From assembly GCA_946122785.1 (NCBI GenBank), contig CAMGYJ010000005.1:78672547-78736546 (forward strand): a stretch of DNA of 64,000 nucleotides. The letters are read 5' to 3'. Below are positions 34,561-46,995 of this stretch, one piece after another. A program made the translations under genes and the position numbers. The DNA is from Linum tenue. Lineage: Eukaryota > Streptophyta > Magnoliopsida > Malpighiales > Linaceae. Under the pieces are notes generated by a model. That model worked only from the letters and a program-made list of their open reading frames with translations, made no database searches and had not been told where the DNA came from. The first letter of the stretch is position 1, and each line of letters opens with the position of its first letter.

Positions 34561-35988
34561 GTTTTTGGTTTTGATGAAGGACAACAGTTATGTTTTTTTT
34601 TTCTCAGGATGATGGACAACCGTTTTTAATTTGTTTCGGTGAATGCTTATTATTTTTGGCTTTTATATTTGGTTTTTGGTTTGGTGAATGCTTTTTATAT
34701 TTGGTTTTTGGTTTGGTTTGGTGAATGGTTTTAATATTTGGTTTTTGGTTTGGTTTGGTGAATGGTTTTAATATTTGGTTTTTGGTTTGGTTTGGTGAAT
34801 GGTTTTAATATTTGGTTTTTGGTATTGTGAATGCTTTCTATATTTGGTTTGGTTTGGTTTGTTTTTTCGTGGAAATGGCAAAGGGACTTCACCAAAATTC
34901 CACCTTCCAACTTGTGAGTGAGGTTGCGTCTGTTCAAGGCTTCAAGCCATTGTATCTTGTAGAGAGGTTTAATTGGGATCATGTATAGTTAAACTGATTG
35001 GCTCCCAATCGTATAATTAAATTTGCATTCATGTATAGGTAACCCAAAAGGTAAAACTGATTGGAAGTAGTGATTTACATTGATGAGGAGAGTGGCTTAA
35101 GTACCAACTCTTGAACAGATTGAAGCTACAAAGTAGGAGCCACTAACCCACTAACTAAAACTAATGACGTTACTAACTAATAATAATAAAATTAATTATT
35201 TACAGAAATTGAATTTATGCACAGCCCTTATCATTCCATTCCTTGAATTTCCACCAACGATGTTTTCACTCCCCTTTTAGTCAGAGAATTCATTGTAGTA
35301 ATAAATACAATAAAAAGGCATACATAATTAATGGATTCTTTATTGTGTATAATTAAAAGGATATTTTACTATAAACGAAGCATGATAGATCGACAGGGGG
35401 ATAAAAGAAGCATGAGTCTTGATGAAAAAGGGGGAAAAAATCACCATAGATAAAAAATCATTATAATCAACCTAATTGGAACTGCTTAGAACAAAAGCGG
35501 ATTAAAATCTCCCCCAATGAAATTCATTTGCAATTTCATAGGTAGTCCCTACTTCCACTTCTATAATTTTGACAAAACATTGCAATTTCATCAATAGTCC
35601 CCACTCGTGGGCCAATTTCAATTGCAACCAAATTTGCACCCTTGCAATAGCTTCTCACATCATAGCAAGTGTAGGATGCAATTGCACCTCCTTGCTTAGG
35701 AATGACCATTACTGCATCTCGTCACCTGTCTTAGGGAAATTAGCCATGGCAAATTCACAAAATACTGCATGCATAGAAAAATATTTGTCTGGATAATTAA
35801 AAAAATGGGAGACTTTCCTAGTCAGATGATGTACTGGCTCCCCTCAGTACCTGACAGTTTTGAGTGCTGGAGAAAAAGACTGGAAAAAAAAAAAACAACG
35901 AAGCCTTAACAAAACACATCCAATGCTGGCCCCTTCACTGCTCCATCCCGCCCTGCACTGCTCCACCCCGCCCTGCATCAATCGACTC
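34561..35988. other. Spacer 3' of ULP B with 37-bp minisatellite
   Basis: 34640-34850 is a tandem array of a unit around TGGTGAATGGTTTTAATATT (starts at 34683, 34720, 34757 and 34794, spacing 37). The rest is AT-rich with no supported gene. Confidence 0.8.
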
Positions 35989-36840
35989 TCATGTAAGCCG
36001 AGGACGTTTGCTTGAGGATGCCTCAGGGGTCTCTTCATGCTCCGTATGCCGAAGTTCATGAAAAGTATTGGTCACTTCGACGATACGGTAGACTGGCAAA
36101 TAGGCGGAATGGTCCTCCCTAGCATAAACCCCCATATCCATCCCAACCCTTCCAAGAAAGGTGGTCAAGAAGGTGGCATATGGAAAGGCAGTGTACCAGT
36201 TTTCCCCTCTAGGAGCCGCCTCAACCATGTTCACGCACATGAGAGATGCGAGGTTAAGAGGAACACCTCTTTGAGCTTGCACAAGGATAAACAGGTCAAG
36301 TGTACGAATTATTGAATGACCTCTGTACCTTGGCATGAAGCAGTTGACGATCATCCAATGGAGGAATCGAAGAGGATCTGGGAGGTAAGAAGCCTGGATC
36401 TTCCCATTCGTCAGTTTCCCCAGTTCAACTTCAAAATCAAAATCGTACAGCCGCCGAAGATCGCTTCTGCTATCAATGTGGTGTCCTGCGGCGGGGAGAT
36501 CGAGGATCTCAGCAAACTGATGAGGCTGGAAGCAGACTCTATGACCCAGGAAGACCGACACGAGATGAGAATCGGAGGGACCAGACAGCTCTAAATTGTG
36601 GTAGAACTTCCTCACCACATGCGGGCAGTAACTGGTGCTTCCTCGACTCCGGAGATCGAAGAACTTTTCCCAGCCAAGATTTTTAATTAACTTCTTAACT
36701 TCTTGAGGGAAAGGACTCATGTTGATGAACTCGTACTCGGCCACAATAGTCGTCTTGCTCGTGAATGAAAGATAGTCCGCGAGACTTGTGGTGGTTCGGC
36801 AGTCGTCGTTTGATAGAGTTAGAATGCCCATGTTTGCCAT
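35989..36840 (-). CDS. Putative plant transposon protein (Transposase_32-like domain)
   Basis: Single-exon ORF of 283 aa starting MANMGILTLSNDDC. The central part has the pattern of the plant family annotated as Transposase_32 (PF20167): a GWEKFFDLR segment, VVRKFYHNLELSG, a V..GHRVCF.PHQFAEILDLPAA motif, then SYLPDPLRFLHWMIVNCFMP and a hydrophobic segment. It ends in a basic SSSKRPRLT tail. Its biochemical role is unknown. Proteins of this group are common in plant repeats. It lies within the large inverted repeat, downstream of ULP B on the opposite strand. I see no reverse transcriptase or other mobility gene attached to it. Confidence 0.6.
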   Translation of the reverse strand: MANMGILTLSNDDCRTTTSLADYLSFTSKTTIVAEYEFINMSPFPQEVKKLIKNLGWEKFFDLRSRGSTSYCPHVVRKFYHNLELSGPSDSHLVSVFLGHRVCFQPHQFAEILDLPAAGHHIDSRSDLRRLYDFDFEVELGKLTNGKIQASYLPDPLRFLHWMIVNCFMPRYRGHSIIRTLDLFILVQAQRGVPLNLASLMCVNMVEAAPRGENWYTAFPYATFLTTFLGRVGMDMGVYAREDHSAYLPVYRIVEVTNTFHELRHTEHEETPEASSSKRPRLT

Positions 36841-37134
36841 GGAGTCGGAGGAAGAAGGAACAAGGGAAGGTGAAGATATGGAGGAAAAAAAAATTGTAGG
36901 GAAAGAGAGATTGTAGGTGTAAGAAAAAGTGGGGGTTGAGTGTGGAGACGTGTGATGGAGACGGTTGAGTCTGGAATGTCAAGAGTTAGAAGATATGGGA
37001 AGATATGTAGCAATGATGATGTTAACTCGTGTAGGTTAAACTAGGGTAACTAAATCTAGTTAAACTAGGGTTGGCGCTGATACCGCAGGAGAAAACTAAT
37101 GGGCTCGCACGTTCCAGGCCCAATTTTGAATATT

Positions 37135-37918
37135 TCATGGGTCATGTACAAGCCCACGTTTGAATGTTATTTAAAAGCCTGCAAAAATCAATGATCAGAC
37201 CCAGTCCAACTAGAATTAGTCCTAAACGCAGCGTTAATACATAAACACAAATTAAGGAGACCTCTCCATCTGATTCGAATCAAATTAGGTCTTCTTCATC
37301 TCCTTCCTCAATCCTCTGGGCGAGACGAACACTGCATATCAGGAAACCTTAATTTCACCGAGAGATATAATCACAATAACGCTAAGACAAGATGACAAAG
37401 CACTAGTGACATGAACCCTAGGGTTAGCAAACCTCTTTCAATGGTTCTTTTCCAAATGAAAAGTTCGATGAACACAATAATAGACATGGTCGCCGTAATC
37501 GTGTTAGAAAGAGATAGGCGAGGGGAAATACAATGGCGAAGAAGAAACAAGACAAATTATTTTTGGGAAATTCAATCTACTTCGAATGTGGATGGGGGGC
37601 TTCTCTTGGAACTGTGAAGGGGCGTCCCTCCAAGACGAGAGAGGGATCGTGTAATTGGTTAGGGAGACTGGAAATTGGTTTGGGCGGCAGTGGGTCTACC
37701 CAATTGGGTTTGGGTCTTAATCCATTTAATTTAAACGGGGCAGTTAGTTGGACTAGGATGAAAACTAACTTAACGCGGAGGAGGCTTTTTGTAATTTGTT
37801 TAGTTATTTAGTGGCGCAGCTAGGTTTAACAAACGTGAGCCGTGGAGATTGAAAACGAACGGTGAAGATCGGCCAAGGTACCCGTACCCGGGTTTTGCCC
37901 TGGGCACCGTAGAAGTCA

Positions 37919-37920
<2 letters not shown>
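37135..37920 (-). repeat. Right arm of the large inverted repeat
   Basis: Inverted counterpart of 23175-24103. It is shorter by about 140 bp through internal indels. The open frame at 37411-37811 is not supported as a gene. Confidence 0.88.

Positions 37921-37956
<36 letters not shown>
37921..37956. repeat. (AT)n microsatellite at the right arm
   Basis: AT tract directly abutting the right arm, matching the AT tract at the left arm. Confidence 0.92.
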
Positions 37957-37962
<6 letters not shown>

Positions 37963-38885
37963 TAGGTGTTTGTTTGTCAAAATTGGCATACTTAGGTCAC
38001 ATTTCAATTTATTTTATGGTAGAAAGAGTGAATTTATAGAAACTTCGAGTTTTACCATGAGTTAGGCCAATTCGGACATTATACATAGGAAAATTAGTCA
38101 TTTTTGTCATATATTATTATTGTGTCGTATGTTTTTTTATGATGTCCTACGTCTTATACTCATTGTGATTTGATTGGGATTAATTTGATGCTTACTCGTG
38201 CACTTTGTAAGACATAAAAAGGACAGGTGATGTCAGGGGACAAGTCGAGACCAAGGTCAAGCCGTGCTCAAAAGACTCAATTGTGACTCAATAAAGGGAG
38301 TTTCACGGACTAATGCCTTCCTTTCACGGCCGTGACATTCTTTCTCTGGTCTTGAAACCTTTAAAAAGACCAGTCAAGACGCACTTCAAGAGCCTTCAAA
38401 GCGAAGTGCGAGATCAAGTCGATCGCGGCTTACCTGTAGTTGTGCGTTTTAATAACAATTACGACTTGACAAAAAAAAAAACAATATAAAAACCTCATTT
38501 TCTCCTATCATCGAAGGGAAGTCGACCGATTGTGAGAAGTTGGGGTTTGAGCAATTTTTAGTGGAAGAAAATTTCTTGGGAGTGCTAAGGAAGGAAGATC
38601 CACTCAAGAACCAACGAGAAGAAAGATGATTTCAACCTTTGGGTTGGGTTGTCTTCTCTTTATAGTTTGCGTACCATTTGCTCTCTATGAATTAAACTCC
38701 ATTAGTCATTTAGAGGAGATGAACTCTAGATTGTTATATGCAGATTGAATATTTGGTGAATGTGAACCTAGATTGTTATCTCTATCTATATGTGAGCAAT
38801 TGTTGATTATATAACCTATTCTTTGCTTGATTGACCCTTTGGCATTGTGGGCCATAACCTAAAGTAGGAGAAGAATATTCACTTA

Positions 38886-39643
38886 GGACCCGTTTAGTAT
38901 CATTTTGTTGCTGTTGTGGTTGCAGTGGTGTTGTGTAAACAGATGTACAACCACAACAGGAAAAAAACAGAAAACACAAACCTGTTTAGTTGATAAATCT
39001 GATAAATCATGAAAACTGAAAACAAGAAACAAAAACGCGTTTAGTTATTATTATAAGAACTAAAAACCAAAAAAGAGATGGAGTAAGGCGTTTATGGAGG
39101 GGAAGTGGTCGGCGGCCGGCGGACTGGCGGCGGAGGCAGGGCGTCGACGGCGGTTGCGTTGGCGGGCGTCGGCGGGCTGGGCGGCTGCGCGGGCTGCGGC
39201 GGGCGGAGGCGAGGCGAGGCGTCGCCGGGCGGAGGCGGAGGGGTCGCGCCGGAGGCTGGGCGAGGGCGACCTTCGGAGGTGAACTCCTCTGTTGTCGAGA
39301 AGAAGATGGAAAATGGTATGGGGGGCGGCTGATAGTGATATGTTGAAGTAGGGTTTGGGGGGGCTGAGTTAAAAAAAAGAAATTTTTTTGCTTCTGTGGG
39401 GATTCGAAAAGTGGTATGGTTTAATGAAATCAAGTGCCCAACCAGTAGGAATCCCGTGTGCAACATGTTTAAGAATCAGATCCAAAGCAATAAATTATTG
39501 TTTTTCATATTTGGGCCTTGTTGTGCAACTCTGATTCACAACAGAAAATAAAAACCCAACTAAACACTATTTTTTTTCTTGGTTTTCCAAATTTCATAAA
39601 ACAAAACAGACAACAAAAACAAGCAACAATACTAAACGGGCCC
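38886..39643. mobile_element. Tourist-like (PIF/Harbinger) non-autonomous element with GC-rich island
   Basis: The ends GGACCCGTTTAGTAT and ATACTAAACGGGCCC are inverted repeats flanked by TTA on both sides (38883-38885 and 39644-39646), the target duplication typical of PIF/Harbinger elements. The middle (about 39094-39290) is extremely GC-rich with GGCGG repeats and open frames on both strands (for example 39092-39466 minus, Pro-rich). No transposase is encoded, so this is a 758-bp passenger. Confidence 0.8.
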
Positions 39644-39646
39644 TTA

Positions 39647-42600
39647 GGTTAGGGTGAACACAATCAATTGTTAAGTAATTTACAACTGCATTACCGTTAT
39701 GTTGTGAAATATACTTTTTGAACTTGTGACGACCTATCTAAGTCAAATTCCTGGATTCACCCACTGACTATAGGCCAAAAGGATTGTGAAACCGTATAAG
39801 AGGTGGTACCGGAAAAGTCAGTAACAGAGTATTTTATACTAAAACTGTGAATTAACCGCATTTCATACCGCTGAAAACGGCCCTATTAATTTTAGACTCC
39901 AATATAATAATTTTTTCAATCAGTCCGCTGATACGATATGGCCGCTAACACAATTATCACAACCTATAAGCGAAGAGTCGAAGAGAAAATCTACCAAATA
40001 ATATTCCAACATACAAAAATCCCTCTATAATATATAGCCATTTTTCAGGAGATTTTGAGCATTTCAAATTCCTTGCACTCTCCTTAATTGTAGCTAGGGG
40101 TAAATTTGTAAGTTCAACTTAGAACTTATCTTCTTATGAGAAAAAATGTCATTACCAAGACTTGAACTCGAGTCCTTCAAATTGACAGTCAATATCCATA
40201 ACCAACTGGACTACAACAATGTTTATGTATTTTTTGAATTAAAGAGACAAAATACTGAAATATCTCAAAATCATAGGACTATCCACCGCAACAATCAATC
40301 ATCGAATTAATTAATAACTGTAATTATTTACAAAGTGAATCATCATGATATACCTAGCTTTATGAATCAACTAAGTGAGTTCCTCTAATCACACAATTCT
40401 TCACCAAGAATCAAATAGTACATTTTGAGTTTATGTATGTCTTACAACTTTTACATTTATTAGGTTACATGACTTTGCAGTTTGTAGGAATACAAGGATT
40501 GTTTACAAAAGTGCTATACAAAATTTTATTTCAAAACATAAAATTTGATATTTGTGATCTATGGTTTTGTAACGAGACATTTTCAATGCTATAAGTGAAT
40601 GACCAAAAATCATTGGCTAACAATTTCCCTAATGGTTGAGAATTATGAGCATATAATTGAAAGACTAAATACCATTGACAAATGAGCCAATTATCATTGG
40701 CTAAATTTAACAAACAATGGTATGTGTATATACATTGGAAATTATATGGTACGCTTGATGGATTGAGGGTTATTGCATCTCCTTAGTTAAATAACATTAT
40801 CTGGACCATAGATTAATCACGTAACTAAACCCTATATCATAATTCTCTAAATCCTAATATAGTGCATATGGTATGTTGTATACATTTTGGCGAATCAGAA
40901 TCATTGATTATGTTCTTAGTATATGTGATATTAGGGTTTAAGTTCTATAGGTTTAGGGTATATGATTTAATTATTTGAAACTTAATCTCCTTTTTCAAAT
41001 TTCCTGCAATGAGAACGAAATTAGGAAGGACATTTTTGTCTTCACAATTATCTGTATTTTTTTTATTTATTTACAGAAAAAGATAGACATATTGAGATTT
41101 GAACCATGGTCACTTCAAACAAAGTAAAGGTTTAAAATCAATCAGACTATGTAGATTTGTTGTATTTTTTTAAATTAAAAATATATACGAAGCTAAAATA
41201 TGAAATCATAAAACTTTTCAACAGTTAGCTAGCCCAATAAATATTCCGTAAGTACTTATTTGGTGTTTTGATACTTCAATTTTGATATTTTTATTTAATT
41301 ATAGTTTAATACTTAATTTAAAATTTTATCTATATTATAAATAGACAATAACCATAAATTTGCAACCAAAATATTGTTGGTTCGAATATTTCATATCGAA
41401 TTATAGTATTGAATATGTAGAACCGATATAGAATTCTTAAATTATCATTAATTTTCAGAACTATAATGAAGCAATCATATCTTTATGCAAACTATAGGGG
41501 ACTGGTTCTCTAAACATTTTTGTCCGGATAAATACTAAGTTTTGAAACTCTTCCTAGGGGTGTGCGTGGGTCGGTTCATTTGGGTTTAGATATTTTAATC
41601 ACCTAACTCATATCCCACGATTTTGAAAACACTAAATACAAACTTACCCAAATAATTTAGAATTTTAACGGTTTGTGTCCTCCATACCAAATGACTAATT
41701 TACATGTCGCTTAACTAAGGACGATCTCATTGTCCAATCTCATCATTCTAATGTCAATCCATAAAAGTAACCCATATTCGCGTTTGTTAACACATGTTTC
41801 ACATTGTCATTACTGTGACCGGTAACTTCGTTGCAACTGATTCGGTATAGCTCATCATATGGCCTCCAAACTCATAAACATATGGGGCCAGCAGTTTTAT
41901 GACAAAACTCAAAATGAAGACAACTCATCGTCTGGTGGAATTTTGGCGTTTGCTGGTGTCCATTAATCTAATTGCAAGCATAATGATTGCTAAAATTAAG
42001 ATTTCACGCAACACAATGGGAGTTGGGGGTGCGTACTTGGAGTAAAAGTTGATATTGGGTTTGGGAAGGGATTAAGGGAAGTGGTGAGGGGAAGAAATTG
42101 TGTTTGGATTTGGTAGCAGGTAAAGTTCATGGTTCAGTTTCTTTTCGTAAAATGCTTTGATTTATTTTAGTTAGAGGTATAATATCATGGTTATGTGGGA
42201 TCAAATGAACCAAAAATGAGCTTGAGGGATGGGAATTCCAACTTAGAAGGAGTGTATTAGATTTTGATAAACTCAAGTTCATGATTAACTGAAAGAATAT
42301 TTAGATTTAGACTTTGTGGTATTGAGATGTTCATAGAGAGTCTAAAACTGATCCAAGGCCATGGATTGATATTGGTTAGTTGATTGTGATTTTGAGGAAG
42401 GTGTATAAAAGTCATGGAAGTAGTTTGCAGCAAGTGAAGGCAGTGAAGAGGCAGTTGGTCAAGGTAGTAATTGAACCAAAGAGGGTATTGAAAGACATAG
42501 AAGCAAAATCGGAGCAGTTGAAGAGAGAGAAGTGGTAGATGATCAGGATATTAATGAAAATGGAGAGGGTATTGAAGGGCATGGAAGTGAACTGGATCAG

Positions 42601-44073
42601 GTGAAGGCAGAGAAGGAGGAGAAGAGCATATTGATGGAATTGAAGATGAGTGTTGGTTTTACGAGCTTATTAAAACTGCCCCGAGGAAGATGATTTGGCC
42701 AAATACAAGAAAGAGGATTGATGAGTTGGAGATCAAACTGACAAGAAACTCAATTGAAAGAGAAATTTAGGTTCATGGAGAGAAGATCCATCAAAGTAGC
42801 ATAAATGGAGTTGCAGAAGGAGGATTAAAAATTGAATTTTGGTTTAAAATATATACGTCGAGAGATTGAAGATGGAGGGGATAAAAAGTTGGTTGTACAA
42901 CGGAGAGTAGAAACTATTGGATCTTTAGGTGTTATGGTTGTTGCAACTACCACAACCTATGTTTATGTTAAAACGAGGAATCATTGATTGATTTATTAAA
43001 GTTAAGGTCGAGCACTATTCAAACTACTGGAACCTGTAGATAAGGAGTGTATAAATTTGTGCCTCATTACTTTGATAGAGTCTATTAGTATATTGGATGT
43101 AACTCTAATTTTGTCATTTGCTTTCAAGTTTTGATGGTTTCCTTTTAGTTGAGTTGTTAGCATATGATTTACTTGAATCAACAACTCTTCATTTTTTTTT
43201 AAATCCATTTCCTTTTTATTAGTGGCATGTTATTCGTAGAGGAGAGCTTTGAACAATTTATGTGGGATTGTGAGGTTTCATTTCAGTTTCAAAGTATCTA
43301 TGGATCGTGTGGGAATTCCAATGAGCTTTTATATTATATATTTCTGGACAATCTATTAACCAATATCATTTTAATGGGAGTTCAATTATCATTATGAAAA
43401 TGGGATTAATGATACATTTTTATATTCTTAAATGAGGAGGGTATTTTTCTGAATATTCGACCTATATATTCATTCTTTATGTAGAATCTCGATTGAATGA
43501 TTTTCAATAAACTTAAACAAATTAATAGACTTAAACATAACATAAAAAATTTAAATATTAAAATATGAACATTCCGGTCAACTGACCGGATTATAAGCTA
43601 GTAACAAGAACGAAAATGCAATGGCTGCTGGCATATACTCATTATCTTATCCCCAATGGCCATTACCTTACACCTCCCCAACAACATCACTCCTGCACGA
43701 TACTCATCACTACCTAGCCAGTTTACTACCAACCAACCTCACGTCGATTTCCATTTCCAAAACCCAAAAAAACACAAACAAATTCCTTCCAGGCTAACAG
43801 CCATAGCCAGCGCCCACCGAAACCACTAAACAAACAGCAGAAAAAAAAGTGCAACGTTAAAATACAGGGCCGAGAGTGACTGATAGCGAAGCAAGCCGAC
43901 AAATTCCCTCCTCTCCTTATAGATGTTCCCGAAGCTCCCTCCTCCAGCTCTCACCTAGCTAATCCGATCCTCTCGTTCAGTCCCAAGCTACAACTAGAAA
44001 CCCAGAAAAACCCACAACATAAAAACAACAATTCTCCTCTCACACGCATTACGTCGAACACCATAGCGGCAAT
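39647..44073. other. Long gene-poor stretch with decayed remnants
   Basis: At 40155-40225 and 41093-41155 (minus) tRNA-like internal promoters are visible (box A TAGTCCAGTTGG with box B GAGTTCAAGTC; TAGTCTGATTGA with GGTTCAAATC), suggesting decayed SINE heads. 42400-42990 has codon-like, Lys/Glu-rich broken frames (for example ELDQVKAEKEEK) ending in a hydrophobic stretch, probably a dead gene fragment I cannot identify. The rest is AT-rich with no supported gene. The last few hundred bases contain the promoter of the DUF1005 gene. Confidence 0.4.
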
Positions 44074-46995
44074 ATGGATCCCTGCCCATTCGTCCGCCTA
44101 ATCATCGAATCACTAGCCCTCAAGCTCCCCTTCGCCACCAAGCCCGCCGGCTCCGGCGTCCACCCCACCGCCACCCCCTGCTTCTGCGTCCTCAAAATCA
44201 AGGGCTTCCCCACACAAACCGCTCTCCTGCCCCTCTGCTCCTCCTCCAATTCTTCATCCCACGACGACTCCTCCGGCCCCGACACCGCCACCTCCGCGCC
44301 CGGGTTCCACCTCGACGCCGCCGCCCTCCGCCGAGTCTCGGGAAAGCCGGTTTCCCTCCGGGTCTCGGTCTACACCGGCGGGATGGGCCGGACCTGCGGG
44401 GTCAGCGGCGGGAAGCTGCTGGGAAAGCTTCAGGTGAGCGTGGATTTGGGGAAGAATGCCGAGTCCTGTAGGTCGACTGTGTTTCAGAACGGATGGCTGA
44501 CTCTCCGGTGCCAGCCGGGCAAACCCGCCGCGAGAATTCACTTGGCGTGCCGCGCCGAGCCCGACCCGCGGTTCGTGTTCCAGTTCGGCGGCGAGCCCGA
44601 GTGCAGCCCCGTGGTTTTCCAGATCCAGGGCAGCATCCGGCAGCCGGTCTTCAGCTGCAAGTTCAGCGCTGACCGGAATTCCCGCTCCCGGTAAGTTAAA
44701 AAAAACATCACCTTTTTCTTCACATTTTTTTCACCGAGGAATTTTACAATGCTATATAGCATTGGTGTTATAGGTTTTTACCTTTATGGTACAACTTGAA
44801 ATTGTACCTTTAATGTTATGGTACAACTTCAGATTGTACCTATACTTTTTGTACAAATTCTTTTATGGTACAACTTAAACTTGTACCTTATGTGATGGTA
44901 CAACTTCAAGTTGTAAAGTTGTTCCCTAACATAATGATACAAATTCCTTTATGATACAACCTAAACTTGTACATTTAATGTTATGGTACAACTTCAAGTT
45001 GTACATTAAAGCACCAATACTATATAGCATAGTAGAAGTGCTCTTTTTTCACCGTCGAACTTTACGGAGCGCTTTTTAGCCGGGTTGCAATGGAGGGATG
45101 CTAACCTGCGCCGTAATGGTAGAATTACTGCAATCAATTCTTAATTGATGGGTATAAACGCGACAGTCGACTAATAATTAAATCGTCAATGAAAGAGCCT
45201 TTCGTATCACTAAATAAGATATTTCGATCATTTCTCTATATCGTTCTATGGGATTATTTAGTGGGGTAGTGTTGAATTAAGTTAGGGATAAAGGATAATC
45301 TTTTATGGTTGGGTTTGTCATCAAGTCATTTAGGAGGGACCCTATGTAGGCTAATTTCTCGCTTGTTATTGGTGTGTTGTGTGATAAAAGTTGTTCAAAA
45401 GGGCATGTGGGTTTGTCAAATCTATTTTTTCCTTTGTAGATTAGCTTTGCTAGCTGGAAACCAACACCCACACATGGCCTTGCTGTTCCAAAAATTTGGG
45501 CCACAACCCCAAGGCCCACCACCACCTTATCTATTTCATCATTCATTCATGTCATTGTGTGGTTTCCTTCTTCTTTCATGGTAATGGTAATAAGGTTCAT
45601 GGTCACGGTACCCCTTGGTTCCTAGTCTCCAATCCAAAATCGACTCCATAGTGCCTTTTTGTACTCTTTGGTGAAATTTCACACAATCAAGACTCAAATC
45701 CATCCCCGTCCATCGCATGTATATTCAGATGTGTAAAGCGGCTGCAGTTTATCGTGTCGAGCCTCTCCTCCCTCTAAGGTTTAGTTTCGCCATCGATCCT
45801 ATGTTGTGGTTTCCCTTAGCAGTTGTAGAAACCAAAACCCATTTTAGTTTTCTTGTCACTAGTTAGTAGCTAGTTGTGGTTTCATTGTCATTTGTGGAAT
45901 CCAAAGCCCTTCTTAGTTTTTTCTTGTTAAATGTCATAGTTCGCCACTTATTTGCAATCCTAGTTTTTTTGTCATTATACTTTATCCCGGGTAGCTAGGA
46001 GGATGATTAATACTATGTCTTTTTATTGTCGTTTTGTGCCATAATAATGTGCTAAAATCACTAACTAAACCGGTTAGTTTGGTCAAACAAAGACCAAAAT
46101 ATATTCCCGAATCCACTCAACTGTCGAACACAACAACAACAGGATTCCATTACCATGTGATAAAATCTGCTTCAACTTGATCTTGATGCCTTGGTAACCA
46201 ACCAAATCTTCTTAAATACGTGATTAATAACCTCTTTGCATCTCATTGACTGTTCAAGATCTTCCATAATCAGCCGCTTAATCAACCTAATTACGATCTC
46301 TGACCCTTTGTGAAAATTTTGTTCTTTCCAGATCCCTGCCCTCAGATTACAACAACGCATCTTCCTCCAACGGCGCTTGGACCAAAACATTCTCCACCCG
46401 GGAGAGAGAAAAGGCCAGCCGGCGGGAACGAAAGGGATGGATGATAATGATCCACGACCTCTCCGGTTCGCCCGTAGCCGCGGCCTCAATGATCACCCCG
46501 TTCGTCCCTTCACCCGGGTCGGACCGGGTCTCACGATCCAACCCGGGGGCCTGGCTGATCCTCCGACCCCACGGGTTCTCGGTCAGCACGTGGAAGCCGT
46601 GGGGCCGGCTCGAGGCGTGGCGGGAGCGCGGCGCCGTGGACGGCCTGGGGTACAAGTTCGAGCTGATGACTGAGAGCAACGGTCGGGTCGCGATAGCCGA
46701 GGGGACCGTCGGGGTGAAGAAGGGCGGGCGGTTCGAAATTGATGGGAGGACGGTTCGGGGCTCGGTTTCTCGGTCGGCCTCGGTGAAGGGGTTCGTGATG
46801 GGTTCGACCGTGGAAGGGGAAGGCAAGGTTAGTAAACCCGTGCTTCAGGTTGGGGTTCAGCACGTGACCTGCACGGCCGACGCGGCTCTGTTTGTGGCGC
46901 TATCCGCTGCGGTCGATCTCAGCATGGACGCTTGTAGGTTGTTTTCGAGTAAGCTGAGGAAGGAGCTTTGTCACGATGATCAGGATGGTTTGTGA
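44074..46995 (+). CDS. DUF1005 family protein
   Basis: Plant-specific DUF1005 family (PF06219) of unknown biochemistry. Two exons, 44074-44690 and 46332-46995, joined at CCCG/GTAAGT and TTCCAG, give 426 aa. The start MDPCPFVRLIIESLALKLP is the typical family N terminus. Further family-like segments are HPTATPCFCVLKIKGFP, the Cys-rich GKPAARIHLACRAEP region and, in exon 2, GWMIMIHDLSGSPVAAASMI, then PGAWLILRPHG and WGRLEAWRERG. Length is usual for the family. Both exons are strongly GC-rich, in contrast to the AT-rich 1.64-kb intron, which holds a MITE. Some family members are reported as stress-responsive, but nothing in the sequence tests that here. Confidence 0.92.
44747..45033. mobile_element. 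MITE in the intron of the DUF1005 gene
   Basis: Terminal inverted repeats CAATGCTATATAGCATTGGTG (44747-44767, itself partly palindromic) and CACCAATACTATATAGCATAG (45012-45033). The interior repeats an imperfect palindrome of the type GGTACAACTTCAAGTTGTAC several times. Similar 20-odd-bp direct repeats (TTTTTTCACCG...TTTAC) lie at 44725-44747 and 45044-45065. Confidence 0.75.

Larger units (their letters stand above)
23175..37920. mobile_element. Candidate 14.7-kb composite transposon with long terminal inverted repeats
   Basis: Inverted arms of about 0.93 and 0.79 kb, each flanked outside by an (AT)n tract, enclose an intact MULE transposase gene, an intact Ulp1-like gene, a Transposase_32-type ORF and a segmental duplication. 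The ends belong to the same family as the 404-bp MITE at 12668-13071, which is also inside an AT tract. What is seen: the arms, the AT tracts and the shared termini. What is inferred: that they form one element. The alternative is two independent insertions in opposite orientation. Confidence 0.45.

Noticed and set aside
34731..34982. ORF with repeated TKPN motifs on the minus strand
   Set aside because: It is a translation of the 37-bp minisatellite.
39092..39466. Pro-rich ORF in the GC-rich island
   Set aside because: Long frames are open on both strands because of the GC-rich repeat composition. There is no domain, and it lies inside a MITE-like element.
40155..41155. tRNA genes
   Set aside because: Box A and box B-like motifs are present on the minus strand, but no complete cloverleaf is apparent, so they are at most decayed SINE heads.
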